From Candidatus Bathyarchaeota archaeon (GTDB taxonomy: Archaea; Thermoproteota; Bathyarchaeia; Hecatellales; Hecatellaceae): a stretch of DNA of 9,293 nucleotides. The translations under genes and the position numbers were made by a program. The DNA is taken from positions 1 through 9,293 of the forward strand of contig DAOVDL010000015.1 of assembly GCA_030669485.1 (NCBI GenBank), given 5' to 3'. Within the stretch, counting starts at the first letter, position 1; every line of letters begins with the position of its first letter. Below are positions 1 to 5,466 of the stretch, in pieces. Under the pieces are notes generated by a model. The model saw nothing but the letters and a program-made list of their open reading frames with translations. It ran no database searches and had not been told where the DNA came from.

Positions 1-83
1 AGCCCCCTATAAGGAACCTTGCTCTAACATCCCTTCGTTTGGTTGTTAACCTTATTTTTAACCGAGACATTTCTATGAATGAA

Positions 84-92
84 GTTATAAAT
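84..92 (+). promoter_or_regulatory. Possible TATA box of ftr
   Basis: The sequence GTTATAAAT resembles an archaeal box A. It would place the transcription start near 115-118 and leave a leader of about 40 nt that carries the AAGGAG Shine-Dalgarno at 141-146. The whole stretch 1-156 is AT-rich, so other boxes are possible. I see no gene in 1-156. Confidence 0.35.
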
Positions 93-156
93 CAAAATAA
101 ACTCATAACCAACTTAAATCTCCGCGTGAGGAAACTAGGTAAGGAGCTGTAAGTAA

Positions 157-1053
157 ATGTTGAAGATGGATGGAGTAGAGTTAGAGGAGACTTTTGCTGA
201 AGCCTTCCCCATGTATATTTCTAGGATCCTCATCACTGCGCAGGATGAAAAGTGGGCTTTGGCATCAGCAAAGGAAGCAAAGGGACTTGGAACCACAGCT
301 GTATTCTGTCCTACGGAGGCTGGAATTGAATGCAGCGTATCTTCATCTGAAACCCCTGATGGACGGCCAGGGGTCATTATACAGGTTGGTCACCAGAAAA
401 AAGAGAAGGTTGAAAAATGGATGGCGATTAGGATAAGACACTGCGTACTCAGTGTGCCAACTGTTGCTGCCTTTGATGCCATGCCTGAGGATATGGTAGA
501 TTACTATCTGGAGACGAGGGGGACTCCCATCCACCTATTCGCAGATGGATATGAGGAAGAAGGTGAGATGTACGGAAGGAGGGTGTATAAGGTCCCTCTT
601 ATGGGCGGATGGTTCATTGTCCCCAAAAGATTCGGTGTAGCGAAAGGTGTAGCTGGAGGAAACCTCCTCTTCATGGGAGAATCAAGGTCAGCAACTCTCT
701 CCGCCGCTGAAGCAGCTGTAGAAGCCATCAGAAAAGTGAAGTATGTCTTCACGCCTGCTGTGAACGGCGTCTTCGCATCGGGATCGAAACCTAAGGAATC
801 TTATCCATGGGCCACCACTAACCACTACTATTGCGCATGCATCGCCGATAAGGTGAAGGATACCAAGATTCCTCCAGGAGTAGAAGCAGTCTTCGAAGTT
901 GTTGTAAACGGTTTAAATATAGATGTTGTGAAGGATGCGATGAAGGCAGCCATTCAGTCAGCCTTGCAGACAAAAGGTTTGAAGAAGATCACCGCTGCAA
1001 ACTACGCTGGAACCTTGGGGCCCTACAAAATATACCTTGCAGACCTCTTATAA
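157..1053 (+). CDS. ftr: Formylmethanofuran:tetrahydromethanopterin formyltransferase
   Basis: This cytoplasmic enzyme reversibly moves the formyl group from formylmethanofuran to the N5 of tetrahydromethanopterin. It is the second step of archaeal CO2 reduction to the methyl level, in methanogenesis or the archaeal Wood-Ljungdahl methyl branch. The 298-residue product has the usual family length of about 297. It aligns along its whole length with my recollection of the Methanopyrus enzyme: the N-terminal DGVELEETFAEAFP block, CPTEAGIE at 51-58, SETPDGRPGV at 64-73, the FADG and VYKVP blocks around 128-147, GVAGGN at 164-169, and a C-terminal AANYAGTLGPYK block. The ATG at 157 has AAGGAG ten bases upstream; an ATG at 166 lies too far from it and would trim a conserved region. 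No other C1-pathway gene is adjacent, so the pathway direction cannot be read from context. Identification is confident. Confidence 0.95.
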   Translation: MLKMDGVELEETFAEAFPMYISRILITAQDEKWALASAKEAKGLGTTAVFCPTEAGIECSVSSSETPDGRPGVIIQVGHQKKEKVEKWMAIRIRHCVLSVPTVAAFDAMPEDMVDYYLETRGTPIHLFADGYEEEGEMYGRRVYKVPLMGGWFIVPKRFGVAKGVAGGNLLFMGESRSATLSAAEAAVEAIRKVKYVFTPAVNGVFASGSKPKESYPWATTNHYYCACIADKVKDTKIPPGVEAVFEVVVNGLNIDVVKDAMKAAIQSALQTKGLKKITAANYAGTLGPYKIYLADLL

Positions 1054-1067
1054 CGTGAACCTGAACC

Positions 1068-1074
1068 GTTTTTA
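1068..1074 (+). terminator. T-rich tract after ftr, possible archaeal terminator
   Basis: A short GTTTTTA run lies 15 bases after the ftr stop and just before a strong hairpin. Archaeal RNA polymerase commonly terminates at T-rich tracts, so this is a plausible 3' end for the ftr transcript, but the run is short. Confidence 0.3.
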
Positions 1075-1078
1075 ACGC

Positions 1079-1109
1079 ATCCCCCCATCTATCGGTACGA
1101 GCGGGGGAT
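1079..1109 (+). other. GC-rich hairpin between ftr and alba
   Basis: ATCCCCC at 1079-1085 is perfectly complementary to GGGGGAT at 1103-1109, a 7-bp stem dominated by five consecutive G-C pairs. The 17-base loop itself holds TCG-GTA-CGA, a small internal hairpin. It follows the T tract after ftr and precedes the alba promoter by about 55 bases. It may shape the ftr mRNA 3' end, or it may be a protein-binding dyad; the sequence does not decide. Confidence 0.4.
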
Positions 1110-1164
1110 TCCAAGCCTTATTCATGCTGTAGAACTGTGGGGGATACATTGGACTCTCATCAAC

Positions 1165-1173
1165 TCTTATATA
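1165..1173 (+). promoter_or_regulatory. TATA box of alba
   Basis: CTTATATAC matches the archaeal box A consensus closely. Transcription would start near 1195-1200, giving a leader of about 30 nt to the ATG at 1229 that contains AGGAG. This geometry favours 1229 over the upstream ATG at 1208 as the alba start. Confidence 0.55.
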
Positions 1174-1228
1174 CCTATATTATCACTAGTGGTGTTTACA
1201 AATACAAATGTTAGGAGTGGTCTACAAA

Positions 1229-1588
1229 ATGAGCGAACTGAACGAAAAGAGCAGCGAACCAGGAAAAGCGAGCAGCGAACCAGAAAAAACAGTCTCTGAG
1301 CCGAGTACGAGAATTAGGGAACCAAACGTGATCCTTATTGGAAGAAAACCGCCCATGACCTATGTTCTCGCTGTTATGACACATTTCAACACAGCAGGAG
1401 CTAAAGAGGTTACATTAAAGGCTAGAGGACAAGCAATAACAACCGCTGTTGATGTTAGTGAAATAACTAAGCGTAGGTTCCTGACAAACCTTAAGGTGGA
1501 CAAAGTCAGCATAGGGACTGACGTAGTGCCTGTACAAGAGGGCGGAACAAGGAACATCTCAACGATCGAGATTAAAATGATCCTTTAA
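1229..1588 (+). CDS. albA: Alba family DNA/RNA-binding protein with repeat tail
   Basis: Alba proteins are small dimeric proteins that coat DNA and RNA in archaea. Residues 33-119 are a complete Alba domain: NVILIGRKPPMTYVLAVM at the start, KARGQAITTAVDVSEI at about 64-79, KRRFL, and the C-terminal STIEIKM strand. Residues 2-32 are an added tail of seven-residue units starting with S-E-L/P. The start at 1229 (119 residues) is preferred over the ATG at 1208 because AGGAG at 1213-1217 lies 11 bases upstream of it and would fall inside the longer reading frame. The position that is Lys16 in Sulfolobus Alba, the acetylation site, is Arg39 here; the neighbouring Lys40 is kept. It has its own TATA box, and a perfect palindrome begins at the base after the stop. 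Confidence 0.92.
   Translation: MSELNEKSSEPGKASSEPEKTVSEPSTRIREPNVILIGRKPPMTYVLAVMTHFNTAGAKEVTLKARGQAITTAVDVSEITKRRFLTNLKVDKVSIGTDVVPVQEGGTRNISTIEIKMIL
1249..1290 (+). repeat. Two 21-nt tandem repeats inside alba
   Basis: Two adjacent 21-base units (1249-1269 and 1270-1290) match at 19 of 21 positions, differing by G/A at unit positions 15 and 20. They encode successive SEPGKAS and SEPEKTV units of the tail. More diverged units flank them (SELNEKS before; SEPSTRI and a partial REPN after), so the tail looks like a product of in-frame repeat expansion. Confidence 0.8.
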
Positions 1589-1607
1589 AGGTATACGAAG
1601 TATACCT
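1589..1607. repeat. 19-bp perfect palindrome directly after alba
   Basis: AGGTATACGAAGTATACCT is an 8-bp perfect inverted repeat with a GAA spacer, beginning at the base after the alba TAA stop. As RNA it forms a tight hairpin that could define or protect the alba mRNA 3' end. As DNA it has the form of an operator for a dimeric protein. No T-run follows at once, so it is not a bacterial-type terminator. Confidence 0.7.
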
Positions 1608-2066
1608 CTGACGTGTCCCACGGCATATAGGCGACCGCTGATAGCAAACTACACATACCAAATAACACCCTATTTTAATTGGCACTGCTTAAACGGGCAG
1701 TTGTCCCCTCTGCTCTAAACTTTGTGGAATGCTGAGAGGGGAGTAGGTTAATCGTAGAGTATGTTATGTGCCGTTGAGGCATTGAACTGGTTATGTTTCT
1801 TAGTGTAATGTTGTTGAACGTATTTTTATGGCTGCGGTAGCTGTGATCTGTCTGCCAGCTTGAAGCTATAGCGCATAATGTTTAACTTGTTTTTAGGTGG
1901 CTCAACTCTAATGCCTTTCATTCATAGCTCAGATTCAAGCTCAGCCTAACTCTGATAGTTTCATCGCCAAGAATAAGTAACAAAAACAGAGATAAAAACT
2001 GATATCTTCTCAAAATTCAGGGGCATCATTCAAGCATAGGTTTAGGAACTGAAGCCTAACCCATTT
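1608..2066. other. Gene-free stretch between alba and cupin genes
   Basis: About 460 bases without a convincing coding frame: stops are frequent in all frames and no start has a good ribosome-binding site. I found no tRNA T-arm with matching stem. It holds complementary segments at 1681-1772, described separately, and at its right end the hairpin that overlaps the cupin stop. The rest is AT-rich with no pattern I can name. Confidence 0.6.
1681..1772 (+). ncRNA. Possible structured RNA, unknown class
   Basis: GGCAC at 1681-1685 can close on GTGCC at 1768-1772. Inside lie CCCCTCT (1705-1711) with AGAGGGG (1735-1741), a 7-bp GC-rich stem, and ACTGC (1684-1688) with GCAGT (1697-1701), which partly competes with the outer stem. 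The arrangement could be a branched RNA of about 92 nt. It matches no class I know: there are no clear C/D or H/ACA boxes and no tRNA arms. The stems are short enough that chance is a real alternative. Confidence 0.22.
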
Positions 2067-2073
2067 TTAGGCT
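2053..2073 (-). terminator. Hairpin overlapping the cupin gene stop
   Basis: AGCCTAA at 2053-2059 pairs perfectly with TTAGGCT at 2067-2073, with a 7-base loop. The TTA at 2067-2069 is the cupin stop codon on the minus strand, so the stem begins in the last codons of the gene. A third related segment (GGTTTAGG, about 2038-2046) can pair with the same CCTAAC, giving an alternative fold. It is probably a 3'-end structure of the HD-cupin transcript. Confidence 0.4.
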
Positions 2074-2435
2074 GATTTTTCTGTCAGAGTTGTTCCATCT
2101 GGTGTGAAGGCGGGAGTGCAGATACACCAAATTACAAGATCTTGTTCACTTTTGTTTTCTATAAAGTGATGTGCTTTGGCCGGTATCAATACATTGTCTC
2201 CTGACTTCACTTTTTCAGCCTCTCGGTCAATATGCATTATTCCTTCTCCCGCAACTACCATGTAGATTTCTGTGAATGTGTGGTAGTGTCTTAATGTTCT
2301 TGTTTTCCCTTTGATCTTAGCCTGCGCTAAGCTTACCTCTCGAGTATTTGTAGTAGGTAACCCTATGACCTCAACTATTTTACAGCCATCAATAGAGGTG
2401 AAAGCCTCATTTTTCGGGGCTCTTCTTATTATCAT
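2067..2435 (-). CDS. Small single-domain cupin protein
   Basis: A 122-residue single-barrel cupin. Motif 1 is seen around 43-65: H50 and H52 in an HYH pair, E56 and G63, in the spacing of the metal-binding G-x5-H-x-H-x3-E-x6-G pattern. Motif 2 is around 79-94: G79, P85, H90 and N94. All four usual metal ligands (two His, Glu, third His) are present, so it should bind a divalent metal. Such cupins include sugar and keto-acid isomerases, dioxygenases and small-ligand sensors; the substrate cannot be told. The ATG has GGGAG (CTCCC at 2444-2448 on the plus strand) 8 bases upstream. It lies 48 bases downstream of the HD-domain gene on the same strand, so the two are probably co-transcribed. Confidence 0.85.
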   Translation of the reverse strand: MIIRRAPKNEAFTSIDGCKIVEVIGLPTTNTREVSLAQAKIKGKTRTLRHYHTFTEIYMVVAGEGIMHIDREAEKVKSGDNVLIPAKAHHFIENKSEQDLVIWCICTPAFTPDGTTLTEKSA

Positions 2436-2483
2436 AGCACAAACTCCCGTATGGGTCCTTAATTTACGTCATAAATACTCTAA

Positions 2484-2945
2484 CTAGCTTTTCTCAATTA
2501 TCATTTTACATGTATCAATAAAGTTGGTTAGGTGGAAAAGTTCCAGAAGACTATCTAATTTATCTGTGAACCATACTATTACTGCCTCAGCGCTTCGCGG
2601 AGGCTTTCCAACTGGAAACATGTGTGAAGATATTATCTCGGCTACTTCCTTTTGACCTAGCCTCTCAGCCATTTCTGCCCCGATGGAAGGGTGACGAAAA
2701 ACGTCAGATTCAATGTCAAGAGCGAGGTATCCCCAGTCATGTAACAGCCCCGCTCTCGCGCATATTCTGGCATCGGCACCTATTTTTTTGGCAATTCTGT
2801 AACTTAGAATGCTCACTCTGATGGAATGATCGAATTTACTAGAACTGTTCTTCCTTGAGATTATTCGATGACTCGGATAGTTCCTAAGCTTTTCAATCGA
2901 CGGCAGATACCCCCTTATTTGGGTTAGAAACTCCTCATCTACCAT
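2484..2945 (-). CDS. HD-domain metal-dependent phosphohydrolase
   Basis: A 153-residue cytoplasmic HD-superfamily protein. The metal-site residues are in the expected order: H40 (FDHSIRV), the H69-D70 doublet (GLLHDWG), H85 (RHPSIGAEM), H108 (SSHMFP) and D128 (TDKLDSL). These enzymes hydrolyse phosphate esters of nucleotides or related molecules using one or two metals; the substrate cannot be read from the sequence. Length fits the small stand-alone HD family. No good Shine-Dalgarno precedes the ATG at 2945, but the conserved domain is complete with this start. It is the first gene of a probable two-gene unit with the cupin and is divergent from the Nudix gene, sharing an AT-rich intergenic region of about 115 bases. 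Confidence 0.85.
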   Translation of the reverse strand: MVDEEFLTQIRGYLPSIEKLRNYPSHRIISRKNSSSKFDHSIRVSILSYRIAKKIGADARICARAGLLHDWGYLALDIESDVFRHPSIGAEMAERLGQKEVAEIISSHMFPVGKPPRSAEAVIVWFTDKLDSLLELFHLTNFIDTCKMIIEKS

Positions 2946-3010
2946 CTACATGACGCGCCTATCGTTGACTCTAAGGCGAAGGCTGTATTATTACTTCAAA
3001 GGTAAAATAA

Positions 3011-3022
3011 CTAGATATATGT
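3011..3022 (+). promoter_or_regulatory. TATA-like box between HD and Nudix genes
   Basis: CTAGATATATGT contains a near-symmetric ATATAT core. Read forward it puts the Nudix start of transcription near 3037-3042, with a leader of about 20 nt carrying GGGAG. Read in reverse it could serve the HD gene, but with a leader of more than 40 nt. The forward assignment is better. Confidence 0.4.
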
Positions 3023-3061
3023 GAAGCAAACTCATTTTTACCTGCCTAAGAGGGAGCGGTC

Positions 3062-3487
3062 TTGTTGAAGAGAGAGTACCCGGAGCAACCCTTGGTTGGA
3101 GTAGGTGTCCTGATAAGGAGGGGGGATTCTATTCTCCTTGTCAAGAGGAGAAACGAACCCGGTAAAGGTTTATGGTCGATCCCTGGCGGTGTTCTAGAAC
3201 TTGGTGAAACTCTAGAGGCGGCTGCGAAGAGGGAGGCCAAGGAGGAAACAGGTGTAGAGATCACGGTTGATTCCCTCTTAGATGTCTACAACCTCATCAA
3301 GAACGATGAAGCTGGCAGAATACGGTACCACTACGTTCTGATAAACTACCTAGCCCATTATGTTGAGGGAGAACTTAAGCTGAATGACGAGTCCTCAGAT
3401 ATTAAATGGGTTAAGCTCGATGAGTTGAACCGTTACCAAGCGACCAAGACTCTGAGGAGACTTCTAAAGAAACTGGATGATACGTAG
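3062..3487 (+). CDS. Nudix hydrolase
   Basis: A 141-residue single-domain Nudix protein, which cleaves nucleoside diphosphates linked to another moiety X. The Nudix box is complete: G43, E49, R57-E58, E61-E62 and G64 in the exact G-x5-E-x7-R-E-U-x-E-E-x-G-U spacing. It is preceded by LWSIPGG at 37-43, typical of MutT/ADP-ribose pyrophosphatase-like members. The actual substrate (ADP-ribose, an oxidised nucleotide or other) cannot be assigned. Two adjacent TTG codons at 3062 and 3065 can start it; GGGAG ends at 3056, giving 5 or 8 bases of spacing, so 3065 is slightly better placed. There is no ATG before the conserved region. It is transcribed alone, opposite to the HD-cupin pair. Confidence 0.92.
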   Translation: MLKREYPEQPLVGVGVLIRRGDSILLVKRRNEPGKGLWSIPGGVLELGETLEAAAKREAKEETGVEITVDSLLDVYNLIKNDEAGRIRYHYVLINYLAHYVEGELKLNDESSDIKWVKLDELNRYQATKTLRRLLKKLDDT

Positions 3488-3601
3488 GCAAACAAGTTAA
3501 ATCTAATAAAATACGGTCAAGTCTTATATTTTGGAGAACTTCGAAACACAGCTTTAACTGTCTTCTAACTCTCACGCTTAGATCACTCTAACCTGATAGC
3601 A

Positions 3602-3616
3602 TACCTTTTATCTTTA
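3602..3616 (+). promoter_or_regulatory. Possible promoter of the fbp-tpiA operon
   Basis: The stretch around TTTTATCTTTAA has BRE/TATA character. It would start transcription near 3635, at the left arm of the hairpin that precedes the fbp ribosome-binding site. A second AT-rich box (ATTATAGTA, about 3629-3637) is too close to the start codon unless the transcript is nearly leaderless. The rest of 3488-3660 shows nothing else I can name. Confidence 0.35.
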
Positions 3617-3634
3617 AGCCTGTTACCATTATAG

Positions 3635-3650
3635 TATCCCTGACGGGATA
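3635..3650 (+). promoter_or_regulatory. Hairpin/dyad abutting the fbp Shine-Dalgarno
   Basis: TATCCC-TGAC-GGGATA is a perfect 6-bp inverted repeat with a 4-base loop. Its right arm ends exactly where GGAG (3651-3654) begins, 7 bases before the ATG. It could be an operator overlapping the transcription start or an RNA hairpin at the mRNA 5' end. The position suggests control of the operon; no regulator can be named from the sequence. Confidence 0.45.
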
Positions 3651-3661
3651 GGAGATTGAGA

Positions 3662-4768
3662 ATGGCTGATAAAACAACTATAAGTCTCATAAAAGCTGAT
3701 GTAGGCAGCCTCGCAGGCCACCACGTCGTCCACCCTAAGCAGATGGAGATGGCGCGGGAGCTACTGGAGGCAGCTAAGAAGAACGGGACCATAATCGACT
3801 ACTATGTCTTCAACTGCGGAGACGACTTGGAGCTTCTTATGGGACATAAGCATGGTGAGAACAACCCCACGATCCATAAGTTGGCATGGGACATATTCAA
3901 GGAGATAACTGAGAAAGTTTCCAAGCCTTTGAAGCTCTACGCCGCAGGGCAAGACCTCCTAGTCGAAGCATTCTCAGGAAACGTGAAGGGCATGGGTCCC
4001 GGCGTTGCGGAGATGGAGTTTGAGGAGAGACCTGGAGAGCCCCTCGTTGTCTTCGCAGCCGATAAAACTGAACCTGGCGCATGGAACTATCCCCTCTTCA
4101 AGATCTTCGCAGACCCCTTCAACACCGCTGGTCTGATAGTTGATCCCAGCCTCCACGAGGGTTTCGACTTTGAGGTTATGGATGTTCAGGAACATTTGGA
4201 GGTCAAAATTAGTTGCCCAGCAGAGATGTACGACCTGTTGGCCTTGATAGGAACTCCTGGCAGATACGTTATAAGCAAGATCTACAAACGCAACGGGATG
4301 CCTGCAGCTGCAGCGAGCACAAGCAGATTGTCGTTGATAGCTGGGAAGTATGTTGGAAAAGATGACCCCGTCTGCCTCGTAAGAGCCCAACATGGATTGC
4401 CAGCAGTCGGAGAGGTTCTAGAACCCTTCGCATTTCCCCACATCGTAGCTGGGTGGATGCGCGGCTCCCATCACGGACCGCTCATGCCCGTCGCAGTGAA
4501 AAATGCTAAATGCACCCGCTTCGACGGTCCGCCCAGAGTTGTGGCATTAGGGTTCCAAGTTAACGAAGGCCACTTTGAGGGACCTGCAGACTTATTCGAC
4601 GACCCAGCTTTCGACAAGGCTAGAGCTACTGCAAATGAGCTGGCTGACTACCTCCGGCGCCACGGCCCCTTCATGCCTCACCGCCTAGGTCCAGATGAGA
4701 TGGAGTACACAACGCTTCCTAAGGTTCTTGAGACGCTGAAAGACAGGATGAAGCATGTACCGGATTAA
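3662..4768 (+). CDS. fbp: Bifunctional fructose-1,6-bisphosphate aldolase/phosphatase
   Basis: This archaeal type V enzyme condenses glyceraldehyde 3-phosphate with dihydroxyacetone phosphate and then dephosphorylates the product to fructose 6-phosphate, making gluconeogenesis effectively irreversible. The 368-residue protein matches the family over its whole length: KADVGSLAGHHVVHP at 11-25, a GDD at 53-55, AAGQDLL at 94-100, ADKTEPGAWN at 133-142, IAGKYVGKDDP at 226-236, RFDGPPR at 286-292 and HGPFMPHRLGP at 334-344. By alignment with the Thermoproteus/Sulfolobus enzymes, K233 is the Schiff-base lysine, D234-D235 bind Mg, and Y230 and Y349 are the catalytic tyrosines; all are present. ATG at 3662 is chosen over a TTG at 3656 because GGAG lies 7 bases upstream of it. 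The last 14 bases overlap tpiA, so the two are translationally coupled. Confidence 0.97.
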   Translation: MADKTTISLIKADVGSLAGHHVVHPKQMEMARELLEAAKKNGTIIDYYVFNCGDDLELLMGHKHGENNPTIHKLAWDIFKEITEKVSKPLKLYAAGQDLLVEAFSGNVKGMGPGVAEMEFEERPGEPLVVFAADKTEPGAWNYPLFKIFADPFNTAGLIVDPSLHEGFDFEVMDVQEHLEVKISCPAEMYDLLALIGTPGRYVISKIYKRNGMPAAAASTSRLSLIAGKYVGKDDPVCLVRAQHGLPAVGEVLEPFAFPHIVAGWMRGSHHGPLMPVAVKNAKCTRFDGPPRVVALGFQVNEGHFEGPADLFDDPAFDKARATANELADYLRRHGPFMPHRLGPDEMEYTTLPKVLETLKDRMKHVPD

Positions 4769-5453
4769 ACTGCCAGTCATAATACTCAACCTGAAAACCT
4801 ACCTCCAGTCCACCGGCGACCGGGCTGTGAAGCTGGCTAAACAGTGCGAGGAAACCGCGGAGAAGACAGGGGTTGAGGTTGCAGTTGCCCCTCAATTCAC
4901 AGACATCAGCGCAGTAGCCAAAGCCGTGTCCATACCGGTTCTAGCGCAACATATAGACCCTTATGAAGCTGGGAAGTACACGGGGCACATCCTAGCAGAG
5001 GCTGTGAGAGACTGCGGCGCGGTAGGCACACTTCTCAACCATTCCGAGCGGACGCTTCCTCTAGACCGTGTGGAGGCATGTATTAAGAGGGCTGAGAAGG
5101 CAGAACTGCTCACGGTGACTTGCGCCGACACCCCTGAAACCTGTAAGGCGGTAGCAGCCCTAAACCCCAACTTCATAGCTATAGAGCCTCCTGAGCTGAT
5201 AGGAAGCGGCATACCCGTATCTAAAGCTAAACCTGAGATCGTGACCGAGGCAGTTAAAGGCGTGAAAGAGGTTGACAGCAAGATCCCTGTCCTATGTGGA
5301 GCAGGGATAACCACCGGCAGCGATGTTGGGGCTGCTCTAAGGCTTGGAACCAAGGGCATCCTCCTGGCCAGCGGCGTCGTCAAATCCGAGAACCCCCTCA
5401 ACGTACTGATGGATATGGCAAACGCCATATTGACATCAAACCCCTCAGACTGA
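4755..5453 (+). CDS. tpiA: Triosephosphate isomerase, archaeal type
   Basis: It interconverts glyceraldehyde 3-phosphate and dihydroxyacetone phosphate, the two substrates of the enzyme encoded just upstream. At 232 residues it has the short archaeal length (about 225 rather than 250). The catalytic set is visible: N12 and K14 in LNLKTY, H96 in NHSER, and E144 in AIEPPELIG, which runs into flexible loop 6 (GSGIPVSKAKPE). Phosphate-binding turns are CGAGITTG at 181-188 and GILLASGVVK at 201-210. The ATG lies inside the fbp end, and AGGATGA at 4746-4752 serves as its ribosome-binding site. The DUF89 gene starts 13 bases after its stop, so the three genes form one operon. Confidence 0.97.
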   Translation: MYRIKLPVIILNLKTYLQSTGDRAVKLAKQCEETAEKTGVEVAVAPQFTDISAVAKAVSIPVLAQHIDPYEAGKYTGHILAEAVRDCGAVGTLLNHSERTLPLDRVEACIKRAEKAELLTVTCADTPETCKAVAALNPNFIAIEPPELIGSGIPVSKAKPEIVTEAVKGVKEVDSKIPVLCGAGITTGSDVGAALRLGTKGILLASGVVKSENPLNVLMDMANAILTSNPSD

Positions 5454-5460
5454 AGTGATC
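5452..5460 (+). promoter_or_regulatory. Ribosome-binding site fixing the DUF89 TTG start
   Basis: GAAGTGATC overlaps the tpiA stop codon and matches the extended archaeal Shine-Dalgarno GAGGTGATC at 8 of 9 positions. It lies 6 bases before the TTG at 5467, which supports that codon over the GTG at 5473. Confidence 0.6.
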
Positions 5461-5466
5461 TAACCT

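Noticed and set aside
1208..1228. Upstream ATG giving a 126-residue alba product
   Set aside because: The AGGAG ribosome-binding site lies inside this extension, the TATA box would leave a leader of only about 10 nt, and the extra residues are not part of the repeat tail.
1920..1960. tRNA T-arm (GATTCAAGC)
   Set aside because: The flanking bases do not form a T stem, and no acceptor or D arm lies at the right distance.
3974..4393. 139-residue minus-strand open frame inside fbp
   Set aside because: It is a shadow of the highly conserved fbp coding sequence, with no ribosome-binding site and no recognisable domain.
4961..5428. 155-residue minus-strand open frame inside tpiA
   Set aside because: It is antisense to a full-length enzyme with all catalytic residues, and its low-complexity S/T/P-rich composition is typical of a shadow frame.
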